A stretch of 64,000 bases of DNA from Nymphaea colorata (taxonomy: Eukaryota > Streptophyta > Magnoliopsida > Nymphaeales > Nymphaeaceae). The position numbers and the translations under genes were made by a program. Below the pieces are notes generated by a model. The model did no database searches. It saw only the letters and a list, made by a program, of their open reading frames with translations, and was not told where the DNA came from. Each line of letters begins with the position of its first letter. Position 1 is the first letter of the stretch. Location: positions 22,709,703 through 22,773,702 of the forward strand of contig NC_045146.1 in NCBI RefSeq assembly GCF_008831285.2, read 5' to 3'. Of the stretch, positions 26,377-38,582 are shown piece by piece.

Positions 26377-26404
26377 CTCCTCTCTCTCTCTCCCTCTCTC
26401 TCTA
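26377..26404 (+). promoter_or_regulatory. Pyrimidine-rich (CT)n patch upstream of GA20ox
   Basis: A CTCTCTCTCT-type run interrupted by CCC lies about 55-80 bases before the GA20ox ATG and just upstream of the TATA box. Pyrimidine patches near the core promoter are common in plant genes. Its role here is inferred. Confidence 0.45.
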
Positions 26405-26416
26405 TTGGATTGCCTC

Positions 26417-26424
26417 TATATAAA
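26417..26424 (+). promoter_or_regulatory. TATA box of the GA20ox gene
   Basis: TATATAAA followed by GCCC is a textbook plant TATA element. It lies only 42 bases before the chosen ATG, so the expected start of transcription (about 30 bases downstream) would leave a 5' leader of roughly 10 bases. Confidence 0.55.
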
Positions 26425-26458
26425 GCCCACACTCACTACTCTGTGCATACACGCAGAA

Positions 26459-28208
26459 ATGGATTGTGGTGCTACCCTCTTGAATTTGAGCCTTCCCCAC
26501 CATACCAATCCCCATAATGACCGTGACATCATCGCCACCGCCGTCGCCGCCACCACCAACACCACCACCACTAACACCAACAGCAAGAACAAAGAAGAGT
26601 TAGTTTTTGATGCCTCGGTCATCCGGCAGCAGCAGGCCATTCCCAAGGAGTTCGTGTGGCCCCTGGACGAGCGCAGCTGCGAACTGGACGAGCTCCACGT
26701 CCCCCTCATCGACCTTTGCAGCTTCCTATCCACCGGCGACACCGCCAAGGCCACAGAGATGATTGGCAAAGCTTGCAGTCGCCACGGCTTCTTCCAAGTC
26801 ATCAACCATGGCGTCAGCCCCGACCTCATTGATGCTGCCCACTCTCACATGCGTTCCTTCTTCGAACTCACCCTGCCCAAGAAACAGAGAGCGCAGAGGA
26901 AGGTCGGAGAGAGCTGCGGCTACGCCAGCAGCTTCACCGGCAGGTTCTCCTCTAAGCTCCCCTGGAAGGAAACTCTCTCCTTCGAGCACTCCACTTCGAA
27001 TCCCAACGCCGTCAGTCATTACTTCAAGAGGATTCTTGGTGACGAGTTCGAAGAATCGGGGTGAGCAGAGACTCCTTGGAAACTTCCTTCCTTTCTTTAC
27101 TTTAGAAACGATGATAAGATGGAATCTTCTGCTCGCTCGCATTATAAGCACTTCTTCGATCAGATAAACAACAGGGGATTGCAGAAAAATGACTTTGTTG
27201 GTTTCTGTGATTTTTTTGCAGACGAGTCTACCAAGACTACTGTGAAGCAATGAGCAACCTCTCTCTGGGCATCATGGAGCTCCTGGCAATGAGCCTGGGG
27301 GTGGACAGAATGCACTACAGGGAGTTCTTTCAGGGGAACAATTCAATTATGAGGTTGAATTACTACCCTCCATGCCAGAGGCCGGACCTTACTCTTGGAA
27401 CTGGCCCTCACTGTGATCCTACGTCCCTGACCATTCTTCACCAGGATGATGTTGGAGGCCTCGAAGTGTTCGTTGACGGAAAGTGGCACAAAATCAGACC
27501 CAATACCAACGCATTTGTAATCAACATAGGCGACACCTTCATGGTAAGATATTTCTTTCTTTCTTACTTCACCAAGGTTCTGCGAGTAACATCATTGACC
27601 CTTCTCTCACTTTGGCCGCCCGGTCGAAAGCCAAAGCCCCTTCTTTTCCCCCTCACCGGCAATGGATCCTGTTTCTCCTTTTAAATGTTAAGTCTGCAAG
27701 TACCAACTCAATTGAGGGATGCCAAAATAAAACGAAAAAAGCGAGACTCTTTACAGTAAGATAAAAAACACAGGCAGCTTTGAATTAAGCAAAAGAGAAC
27801 TCGAGAATTTTGCCAATCAGAAATTTAACAATGCGTGATGAGATGTTGTTTTTCGTTCAAAAGGAGCGAGATTAGAACTATTCTCGTAACATGTTTGTTT
27901 CTGAGCTTGTGAAATTTTTGGTGCAGGCATTATCTAATGGAAGGTATAAGAGCTGCCTGCACAGGGCAGTAGTGAACAGTGAAACTCCTAGGAAGTCCTT
28001 GGCCTTCTTCCTGTGTCCCCAAATGGACAAGATTGTGAGGCCCCCAAGAGCGTTGGTAGATGAGGAGAACCCAAGAATGTACCCTGACTTCACATGGTCT
28101 GCGCTGCTGGAGTTCACACAGAAGCATTACAGGGCAGACATGAAGACCCTCGACACCTTCACCAAGTGGATTCAGACACCAATCAACCCGCCAACTCGCT
28201 GCTTCTGA
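26459..28208 (+). CDS. GA20ox: Gibberellin 20-oxidase
   Basis: Cytosolic 2-oxoglutarate/Fe(II) dioxygenase that oxidises C-20 of GA12/GA53 to yield GA9/GA20. Exons 26459-27060, 27222-27543 and 27927-28208 (stop TGA) encode 401 residues. The two introns have GT-AG ends and phases 2 and 0. A non-haem dioxygenase N-terminal domain ([20 protein letters not shown]) is followed by LPWKET (167-172), the gibberellin-substrate motif of GA20ox. NYYPPC begins at 247. The iron ligands are His264, Asp266 (HCD) and His320 (SCLHRAVVN), and Arg330-x-Ser332 binds 2-oxoglutarate. All key residues are present. Residues about 21-44 are a Thr/Asn/Ala low-complexity stretch not typical of the family. The ATG at 26459 lies just after a TATA box; an in-frame ATG at 26309 exists but lies upstream of that box and gives a non-family N-terminus. 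Confidence 0.95.
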
Positions 28209-28619
28209 GAAGAGATTGTTTGTAGTCATTTTTGCCTGTTTCTCCCTTCTTGTGATCTTTTTTTTCTTCCCTCCTTTGTGGTTCTGCCCCTCCTCAATCC
28301 TGCTGTCGGATGGAAATATGTTCCCGGTGGCCGGAAAATTGGTTTGAGAGTAGCAATAAAGAAAGTTGTACAAATGAGGAGGCAAAAAAGGAAAGGATGG
28401 TGTCCTCTGTGGGGGTATCGTGGGGGTCCGGAAAAGGGAGCAAGTGATAAGTTGAATCAATGCCAGCAAAAAAGCCTGTGATCCGTTTCCCACCACAAGC
28501 TTCAGATACTGGTTTGCTTTTTGGGACTGCTATTACCGAGAGCACCGTAAATTGTAGGAGTAACTGTAGGAAACCCAAATGATCAAGTTATATTTCCGGA
28601 GCTAAGCACAAAATCTCTC
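28209..28619 (+). other. GA20ox 3' flank, probable 3'UTR
   Basis: Sequence after the GA20ox stop has T-rich tracts (28256-28266) and no coding frame of its own. The open frames on the minus strand here are shadows or chance. An aataaag word at 28355-28361 could serve as a poly(A) signal, but this is not certain. Confidence 0.45.
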
Positions 28620-28649
28620 TTTTTCTTGATCTTCTACCACGATGCATCA

Positions 28650-29400
28650 GAGAGAGTGAGCAATTTTCACCCATGTGCAAAAAGAAGGGCTCTGAATGGG
28701 CGGAAGAGAGAGAGAGAGAGAGATCATCTCAATATTACAAAAGCACAAATTCATTTCCAACTGAAGATGGAAGGAGAACAACGTACTACCAATGGAAAAA
28801 AAGAAAAAGAAAGAAGGGTTATAAATGTGGGGAAGAGAGAGAGAGAAAGGAAAATAGCATTAACATACCTCCAACAAAAAGTTGAATTGAAAAAGAAATT
28901 AAATCTAAAAATCATCTCTTAATTCTGATAAGAAGTTGTAGGTACCACCATTTTTAGGTACATTACAAATGACCAACAGCCAAATTCTTCAAATGGTACG
29001 CCATTAAAGAGAAAGATGATCTCAATATTACAAAGCAAAAAGTCATTTTCAACTCAAGTTGGAAGGAGAACAAGGAACTACCAACCAAAAAACAAGAGTG
29101 AGTTGCATGCACCCGAATGGTACCCGCAACAAATAGAAGGAAAGTTGGGATATTTTAAAAATATATATTTTTTAATATTTTTCACTACTTTTTATTTCCA
29201 TGTAAGGGGATTTCCCCCTTTACTAACGAGGAGTATTCTGCACAAATGGTGCATATAACCAACTTTTTGCAAAAACAAAGAGAGAAAGTAGCAATTGTCA
29301 TCCATGTACAAAGAATAAGTTAAACCACGAAGCAAAAAGAATGGAGCGGACGTAGAGAGAGATTTCCATCCATGGATGCGAAGGATCAGGTTAAACCATG
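28650..29400. repeat. Cluster of diverged direct repeats with (GA)n tracts
   Basis: GATCATCTCAATATTACAAA at about 28722 recurs as GATGATCTCAATATTACAAA at about 29009. Each is followed by a Tca-rich stretch and then TGGAAGGAGAACAA and ACTACCAA. A second phrase, AGCAATTTTCACCCATGTGC (about 28659), recurs as AGCAATTGTCATCCATGTAC (about 29289). GTTAAACCA(C/T)GAA appears twice near 29320 and 29390. GAGAGA runs at 28705-28721 and 28833-28846 separate units. I read it as a locally amplified, decaying repeat downstream of GA20ox. Confidence 0.6.
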
Positions 29401-30089
29401 AAAAAAGGACAGTCAAAATAGGGTCATATCGAGTCAAAATTTGGTATATTAGTTCAGGTGTTTCTAGTAGTACTGAATTCTATTCTAACACGGCCAAAAA
29501 CTTCGTTATCTTCGATTATAACCATTTGCATCGCCACATTAAAGGACACTGGAATCATAAAATATCACTAAATATTCAAATAATTTTTTATTATGCCTTC
29601 CAAGAAATATTTCAAACGTGTTATGCCATTGTTCCAAGCCTTTTTTTTTTCTTTTTTTCTAGTGGGCAAGTGGGTTAGTGTAAAGACTATTGGGCATAGA
29701 TGCATGTTCCATGAATGGGAGTAAGGTGGGTCTGAAGTTGTCGGCTGGAACCAAACGTTGGATTAAATAATTCCATGCACGAAACCAGGCTCAGGCAGGA
29801 CTCTGGGTGATGAAGTCAATGAATCGTCTCACTCAGCCAAGTGAAACTATCCAAGGGTCCGTTGTTCGATTCGTTAGATCTTGTTTGGTAGTGGCATGAT
29901 TTGTCAGAAACAGATTTTATCTGCTGCGATCAAAATTTTTGCTGGATCGAAAGCATACAGCCCCATAGAGACAACCATACTCAAATTAGACTTATGAATA
30001 ACAGTCAAATCTTTGCAAGCTAGGGAGTGGGTAGAGATTTATCAAATTAGAAATCGGAGCTTAGTGTGGAAGTGGGTTGTATCTCAAAC

Positions 30090-30540
30090 ATGAGATTCAT
30101 TCATTTTCACCCAACCCACTGTTGGGTTGAGGCCCTTGGTTTGATGGATTTTAATCTACCTTGTAGTAGTTTTGGTATCAAAAAAGCTAAAAATTAAGAC
30201 AACCATCCATTTAACAACCCTCTTTATAAGTTTTTCAAGATTTTTCACAAGGTTCAATACAAAACTAAATTTTTAGGGTGATAACAGTTTACCCTCTTTA
30301 GTAACATACATTCATGCATGTAGGACTAGTATTGAATAATGTTCTAATACCACTTTAACGATCCAACCCACCCTTAGGCTCATACCCCTGATCTAGTGAA
30401 TTTCAACATGCCTCTTAGTAGTTCTCGTTCCTAGTTTTTTCAGGTTGAAACTGAAATTGGTAGGAGGCAGGTTGAAATCTGCTAAACTAGGGGTCCGAGC
30501 CCAAGAGTGGTTCTAGTTTAGGATCCTTCTGTCAAATTTA
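30090..30540 (+). repeat. Dispersed repeat family, second site
   Basis: Shares the same phrase order as the copies at 25060-25530: caacccactgttgggttgaggccc, gatggattttaat, tagtagttttggtatcaa, aacaaccctctttataag, ttcaagatttttcacaa, aaaactaaatttttagggtg. A partial second copy follows from about 30355 (aacgatccaacccacccttaggctc). It is diverged and has no coding sequence. Confidence 0.5.
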
Positions 30541-33500
30541 AGTTCTTAAGTAAATTGATCACTTTATAATTTCAATATGTATTAACACTTGCTTAATTGT
30601 TTACTTATAATGACAATTGAAAAAGACTTTCGAGCACTCGTCCTCACATGCAATTCATATTTCATGGGTTGCTCAAGAGGAGGAGAGCTTGCTTTGACTC
30701 TTTCATCTAGTTCCGGTTGGCGCATGTGAAATGGAGCATTTATGATGCCCGCCTACAGTGGAAAAGGCGGATTGTTAGGAGATGTAAAACAAAAGACAAG
30801 CATACAAACTACAAAACAGCAGGACCGCATGCCCCCATGTGTCCATTAAAAAAAAAACTCACTTGATTTTTTTTTTTTTTATGTGATTCATAACCTGGAT
30901 GTTCCTGCTATCTATGTAAACTTTTTTTTCCCATCATCTAAGTAAACTTACTTTTCCACCTAATTAAATGCATTATATTCCTACAAACTAGTAAAACTAA
31001 AATAATTAGCCGTTGTGGGATTTTGTAGTGAAAATGACCTTTTGATTCTTTGAGCCATCTACGTGCTCGTTTTATGGGAAATTTACGATCTGTACCTCAG
31101 AATGAAATGAATAGTGACAATAGCAACAACAGATGTGGCTACAAGAGGTAAAAAAAAAAAGGAAGGATGAGAACAAAAGGGCCGGACCAATAGCCCATGT
31201 GGCCGACTACTAGAACCTGTTTTTTTTTTTTTTTTCAAGCCTATAAACTGTCTTTTTATTCTAGGTCTTGTAAATTCATAATTTATAAATTATCAAAATT
31301 TGAAGATTTAATCCAATTCAATGAGCCGATCTGCACGATTCTGTCCAACGAAATGGGATTCCTCAAATCCATCTAATTCGTAATTCAAGTCCGCAGGCAC
31401 CTTTTTCTTTCTAGAGCATTAAATTTACATGGGGCGCCGTTTTATTCTTTAAATTTTTTTGTAAAAAATATTGACAACAAAAAGGGTGATCGATTGACCG
31501 AATTGATTGACGTGATTTGATGTGGCGAAGTGGGATTTGATCCACCGATCAACTTGGTTGGCAATTTTTGAGATATTTTATCAGCCACAATGGAGACAGT
31601 GATCAGAATGGGTGACGGAGCAACAGTCCTTGGTAGGCCTGGTCAAGTGGTCATGGTGATGGGTCGGGTCTATTTTCCTGCAAAAACAGGATAATTATGG
31701 AAAGAGAATTTGTTCATAAACCAACTTGGGTTTTGATTATGTGCCATAGCTTAATTCTTTTTTAGGTCAAACATTCCTTCCACCAAATAAAAGTCTTAAA
31801 CCAATTATTTAGCTGAATATGCTAATTTTCTGAATCCTGATCAAGTTTGATTCACTTACATCTCTATTTGTTAGTTGAAAATCAAGATTAGATATCATCT
31901 GGCTATGGCAGACGGAAAGAGAGAGTTCAGCAAGGTGTTCAGCTGCTGAAGTTCTTCGTACCATTCCTCATGACAAATCAATTTCCCTTCTATTTGAAAA
32001 TCCTGATCCTGCAAATGTCGTTTTCATGTCCCGAAACCTAAAAAACAGACTGTGGGGTCACTTAATTTTTAGATTTTCATGGTTTTTCTAACTGTCCTAA
32101 AATTTCGAAACTGTAAAACAAGAGAATCTCAAAGACAGATTTCAGGTTATAAATCATGAAGATATTCATGCACGTTCAAAAATTTCTGGATAAAAGAACC
32201 AAAATTAAACTTCTATAGTATCCTTGGACAAAATATAAAGAATCCACAGGCTGTGTAAGAGACAGAAGGACCGAGGATGATGGACATAGAGATGGAGAAC
32301 CCAAGGGCCATGTGTTGAAGTCATGGAAGCACGAGCTTGGTGGACTACAGGTTGGGCAGCGCCGCATGTATTTATGTGGTTACTTCTCAACAAGGCTACC
32401 ACAATCGACAAATCATGGTCTCTCTCTCATTATTTCCTTCGTTCTTTCCTTTAAATTTGGGATCCATCCAAAACATGCATCACATGAAACCGTTGTCGTG
32501 TCTCCTCCAACTCATTTTTGTCCTCCACAGCTGAGGCCAAAAACGATACTCCCAAGGCACCTCCTCACACACACACACACACATCTCTCTCGAAAACAGA
32601 CAAGTTTCAAAAAATAAAAAATAATGAAAAAAATCAAATGAATGGTAATATTTTCCATCAACTTTCATGGTATATGGATTTGTCCATCTTTAACTGCACT
32701 GATGCCTTGGGAACTCATCTAATCAGGACACGCAACCAGCTCATCCAGAAAAAGGTATCCAAATCCCCCAATAAAATATATGTCCAAAGTCGGCAAACAG
32801 CAACCTTTGAAGTCGCTGTATACCAATTAGAGACCATATATGGCTGCTCTTTCCCTCTCTCTTACATGAATATATGTATACTAATTTGACCCTAAACCAT
32901 TGGTCATTGTGAGATAAATCCATTCTAACAAACGTTTTGTTGAATAGATTTACTATATTTGACAAGTCAATCATGCTAGAATTTGCATCTTCTTCCTAAC
33001 CATTTTTCTCTATGCACAGAAACACATGAAGAAAAGGGCGTGAAGAGGACATTCTTTGGGGACAAGATTACATGTGCCAGAAGAGACAAGGGCCTTTATG
33101 ATTGGATAGGATATGATTCCCCACAAGCCCACTGCCCACTGGAGTCCCCAAGAGAGAAACACAACCACAAGGACAAAACGATATGCCGTGGACATGCTGC
33201 ACTTGCCCAGCTACAATACAAAGACGGTGAAAGATGGAAGAGGCCATAGTGCTGCTCCCCACAACTCACTGGAGTCGGTGGAGCCAAAATAATGCCGAAG
33301 CACGTTGCTCCTATTATACATCAGGCTGGATGGCACCAAAGCAAGTACTTCCATTGCCTCCCAACTGAAGCTAGAGGAAAAGAAAGAAAAGTATTGCCAA
33401 AAGTAATAAAACTAGGCAATTTGCATTAGTTTCTTATACAGGACATAAATGGTATCAGTCTTTCTGATGTCTAAAGCGTGCACCCTCCCAAACACACACA

Positions 33501-36500
33501 CACATACACATGTGCAGGCAAGCAAGAAACATTCAGGAACAAGAATATATTAAAACACCGAAAAAGGAAAGGATTCAAAGTTTGACCAGGTAACTGGAAT
33601 GAATTAGAATCTAACCGGCTGGTTTTGAAAAAAGAAAGGTGTAAACGGACCTAGATCAGACCCGAGAGTGCTACTGGTCTCTGGATAGAACAACGCAAAT
33701 TTCAAATTTCTACATGTAATTACCATCCGAACCGGAATCTCACCAGATTTCAGCATTTTTAAGAAAATCCGGATGTTCTTGTAAAAAGAACTAGCCAGTC
33801 AAGAACACATGATATACGAGGCACTGACACCATGCCTCCATCCACTTGGAGGCATGCTTAACTTGCTCGACACACTGAGAACAAAAAAGGCTTGCTCGAG
33901 AGACTGAAGGGATCGGGACCTGGATGATGGAAGTAATTTAATGGCTAGAGTCAATTTTCAGCAGCCTGCTCAGTCTGAAAAATTACGTCTCTCTCTCTCA
34001 GAATTGCCTTTTTTGGATGCCCTTTCTTTTAATTTAAGTTCTTTTCCCCTCTCTCCCTTAATTTTACGAATACAGCACCATCAATGCACTCCCATAATAA
34101 GATGCAAGGTGAGCATCTTGAAATTTGTTCATGATTCGACTCCCTCTTAAAGTGCCCTTTGGCTCTAGGGAGCAGAAAAGCACAAGCCCACATACTTCCC
34201 CCGCCGCAATATCCACTGGCTACCAAATGGAGAAAGTGTGGAGAGGAACAAAGGACCGCACTCTCTTCTCCCTGTCTAAGCACCCATTTGCCAGGAACTA
34301 TAGAATACAATTCTGTGAATCAATGCATTCCCCCGACACGCTGAGAACAAGGATAAGCAGAGGGACGCTCGCGACCATCCACAAACTTTTAGGCCATTAT
34401 GGTTGAAATGGGTTCTTCAAAATAGCATCGGAGAAAATGGGATATAGAATAAAAGAAATTAATGTCGGCAAAGCATCTCCCTCCATCTCTCTTTCTCAAT
34501 GAAAAGCTGAGACATGATGAACTCATTAAGGTCAGCCAGCCTTACCTATATTTGTCCAAAAGCAACAAAACCCTCACCTTCAAGGCCCGTGCATACCTTG
34601 GCTTGCAATAGACCGACGCCCATGAAAAACGAACATTGATTGCCCCTCAAACAGTCATAATGAACTCCACTGCACCAACCTCAGGCTTCCACACCCATCT
34701 CTTTGAACAAACTGTAGATATTTGCCTGAAGCAAATTAATGTTTACTCCAGATTAAGTATTTTCTTGACTTTCGATAAACTTTTTACCTTTTTCTGGAGC
34801 ACTTTCTATATCTTCTCCAACCAATTCAACCTTCTGAATGGAACAAGCTCCTGGATAAACATTTTAATACAGTTCGCTTGTACAAGTTTAAATTTGCAAA
34901 TGTTTTATTTTTGCAGACCTTCGTTTTTAAAATTATTTTATTGTTAGAATTAAAGGGTCAAACCTTGGAGGTTATTTACTAATTGAATAAAAACCAAAAA
35001 TCCCACCCGGCGAATACCCCCAACTAGCCTTCATCAAATTCCTGTACTTTACATTGGCATTCCTGGAGCCCCACCCTATGGCTAGGCTTCAACAGGAAAT
35101 GCCTTCAGATTTCCATTCTTGACAGCAATCATCAGGCTATTGGAGAAAATTGCATTCGCCAACATCAAAATTCTTGAAAACTGAATTAAGGTATGCTACA
35201 TAAGATCAAACATCAGAATGTCCAACTTTTTTTTTTCCTTTTGTATATCTTTTTTAAAGGATCTGTTGCCATCTTTTCTTGTCGGCTCTGGCCCCTTGCC
35301 AACCCCAGCATGATAATTCAGAACTATAAAAAATAGAAGCAAATCATGCTGAGACAATAAATAAATCACTAAAACCACGAGCATGGTCTTGTCAAGAAAT
35401 ACCCAAAAATTTTTAATACAAGGAAGAGAAAACCTGGAAGGGAAAAGCCTGCATTGTCTCAGCATGCAACTGTTGAAACCAATTACAGAAAAGCAACAAA
35501 GGGATAGTACAATCTGTATAATTAAATTTCCCTTATTTAGCCACTGAAACCCAATGCTAGCAAACCAAAAAAGGGACAGCAACATTTTACAAATTCTGAT
35601 GTTTGGATATAATTAAATTTCCTTCATAAGCCGCTGAACAACCTTTACATTGACGAGAAGCACGCAAGTAATCTACAACAATTCCACAGAACAAGCAAGA
35701 TGTACATGTACGAAATTGATTGTCAAGGCTGATTATTAAGGATTTGAGGTTTCAATCTAAGCAGTAGACTTGTACTGAAATGATCACTCCATTTAAAATT
35801 CCACTTGTGCCCCCTTGTATACAAATCACACTAGGAAATTTACAAAAAGTGAACCTAGTCCTATACCTGCAGCCTTGCTCGTATGACGTAACAGTAGACA
35901 CCCACTGCACAAGCATTAGGTTGAACTGACTAGTACAGACGAGTCACCATGGATTACCATACTATTCCTTACCTTCCCTCTCCTCTCCTACACATCTTAA
36001 TCTTAGCAGGTAAAAAGAATTAATGGAGATAAGAATCAGCTACAACTAAGTCCATCTATTCCACCATAAATAGGATAAACCCAACTTTACAGTCAACATG
36101 ATTCAACTACAAAATGCAAAGAAAGAGACCAAACAATGTGAACAAATACAATAAACAAAGAACAAAGCCAGCAAAATACAATGAGAAGGTCCTCAGAACA
36201 GAGCCTTCATTCTACAAAGACATTGGAGACCACCTATTAAAAAAACCAAAGTTTACAAGGAACAGAAGCGCAGCCCAGTTTCTGATATAAAAGAGGGAAG
36301 AATCAAAACACGGACACTACTATTAAGCATCTCAGATTCTACACTAAGAACGAGATAGGCAAACAGAAATGAATCTTAACCCTTCACTGTGCCTCAGATT
36401 TAATTTCATCACATTGCAGTTATTCAAAGTATATTTAAAAATTAAAAGCATCATAGACATCAATGAAGAAATTCAAGACAAGCCAACCTTCTGGAAAAAT

Positions 36501-38580
36501 AAAAAAGGAAAATCATCATGCTGTCACAAAAGGTTTCTAATTTCAAGCACAAACAAAATGAAGAAAAACTATCTATCAATGAACTAATAAAAACATAGTC
36601 ATAAATAACATTTCGGAGTTTTAAATGGCGAGGTTTTTTTCGGGTATAATACGGCAAGCTTGAAAAAAACGGAAAAAAATGGGAAAAAAAGTAAATTTTA
36701 AAATTTCAAAAAAAACTGAAAATTGGGGGAAAATAAAATAAGTGAGAAACTAATAACACAAACATCAAAAGATAAGTAGATTTGCAACAAATAAAAAATA
36801 GAAAATGAAAAAAAAAAAACGTTTGGCATTAAAAAATGAAAAAAACGCGTTTTTTTTTGTAATGTTTTTTTTTAAGTTTTAAACTGCAATCTAATTTATC
36901 GTGTTTTTTTCAAATAAAACATGTTTTTTGTGACATTGAACAAAAGCAATCCAGTGCAGCATTCAGAGTTCTAAAATCATAAAAGACAAAGGTCAAAAGA
37001 AACGAGCAAAAACCCTACATGAGATGCATATCAGAAGCACTACCACTAACAAACAAGAAGAATGACGAGAAAGAAAAAATAAAAAATGCTGTAACCATGG
37101 AAATTCAAATAACTTTCCAATTATAGAAAAAAATCAGAAGGAGGAAAAACAAAAAAAAAAAGGAACCAAGAAAGGAAGTCAGAAATGGGGATCACATTAG
37201 CAAAAACCAGACAACAGCAACAGATGGTCAAACAAGGATCAATCTGCACAAAGAAAACCCAAAAGAAATAAACAAAACTTCTGGAGACGGGAAGAGCTAG
37301 CAGTCACTTCATCAATCTGAGAAGAAAGTAATGATGCAATTGAGCATCACTACCAACACTTATATACAATGCATCAAGATAACACTTTGATAACCATCTC
37401 CTAAATTTGTCAGCAGCAATCTTTTCCAAATTAGTTGCTATTTCTCTCCATCTCTAAGAGGTATGTTTGGTCAACCAACATCCCTTCATATTCTATTACA
37501 ACCAAAAGGTCGCGAATATTGATAGAATGTAAGAAAAACCAATATAAACCCTAAAAAGTCTAAGAGGGAAAGAGAAAATAGAGAAATAGAGAGACCAACA
37601 TGAACCCTAAAAATAAAAAATGAAAGAGAGACAGGCATTGAAAATTTGAGACCCCTTGAAGGAGAATGAAAATCAGCAGACCTTCTGCATGGTGGCGTAG
37701 GAGACTTCTCCTTGATGAGGGGAATAACCTCTAGGCACCTGACCTTGAAGTAGTGAACCTACACCCTTCTAACGGTAGACATGGACGTCACCCATCAGGG
37801 GCGTCGACACTGCAGCCACAGCAGCAGATACCCATGCCACCTTAAGTCATGCGTGGGGGATCATAACCCACACTTATTTTGTTGGTATTGTTGCACAGAG
37901 ACCAAAGGAGCAATGAGGAGCAAAATTTCACATTACAAGGAAGAATCATCAAAGACGAAGCTGTTGAAGCTTACACAGAAGGGAGTTGTCTCTCCCCCTT
38001 CTTGAAACATGAGCTGCTGCTGCGTTATAGCGGAAGACAAGTGTGAGACACGAGAACGATCACTACAAAACCCTAATGGGCAAAAAAAATAATACCAAGA
38101 AAAAGGTCAGAACCCTATGGGTTTTAGTTCCAAAATTGCCAGTGAATTTCTGAGAGAAACTCCACATTTGTTGAATTTTTAAGGGAAAAAAAAACTCCAG
38201 ATGCATAGTTCGCCTAGCAAATAGCCCCTAACATTTGGGTTTTCCCATCTTGAAGGGCTCATTGATACTCTGGGATAATGTTTGTGGAAAATGAATTCCA
38301 GAAAATTCATTCCAACTGAAATTGGGATAGGAAAATGACTCCAGGTCCCATTTTGTGGTGTGTTTGGTAGCCTGGGATTTTTATTCCAGAAAATTTTCTT
38401 CGGTGCCTGATGAAACAGCAAAAGCATTCTAAAATAAAGAAGAAAAAACTGTTGAGGAACGCCCACTACAAGAAGCAGCACCTAGGCTTGTAAAATAAAC
38501 TTGAAACCACTTGCCTGGGCTGGTAAAATTCACTTCTAAAAGTACATACAGGATAATTATTGTATCTCAAACATAAGACC
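30541..38580. other. Intergenic region without recognised genes
   Basis: AT-rich sequence with homopolymer tracts, a (CA)n run near 32569-32583, and poly-A/poly-T-rich sequence at about 36620-36930. That stretch alternates a-rich and t-rich runs with cgttttttt and aaaaaacg, which could be the AT-rich end of a decayed DNA transposon. About 38210-38420 contains phrases such as tgtggtgtgtttggtagcctggga and tagcccctaacatttggg that resemble MITE termini, but no matched inverted ends were proven. Short open frames around 33.0 and 34.1 kb have no recognisable family. Confidence 0.5.
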
Positions 38581-38582
38581 CT

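Noticed and set aside
26416-27250. Long minus-strand frames
   Set aside because: Shadows of GA20ox exon 1; no splice logic or family.
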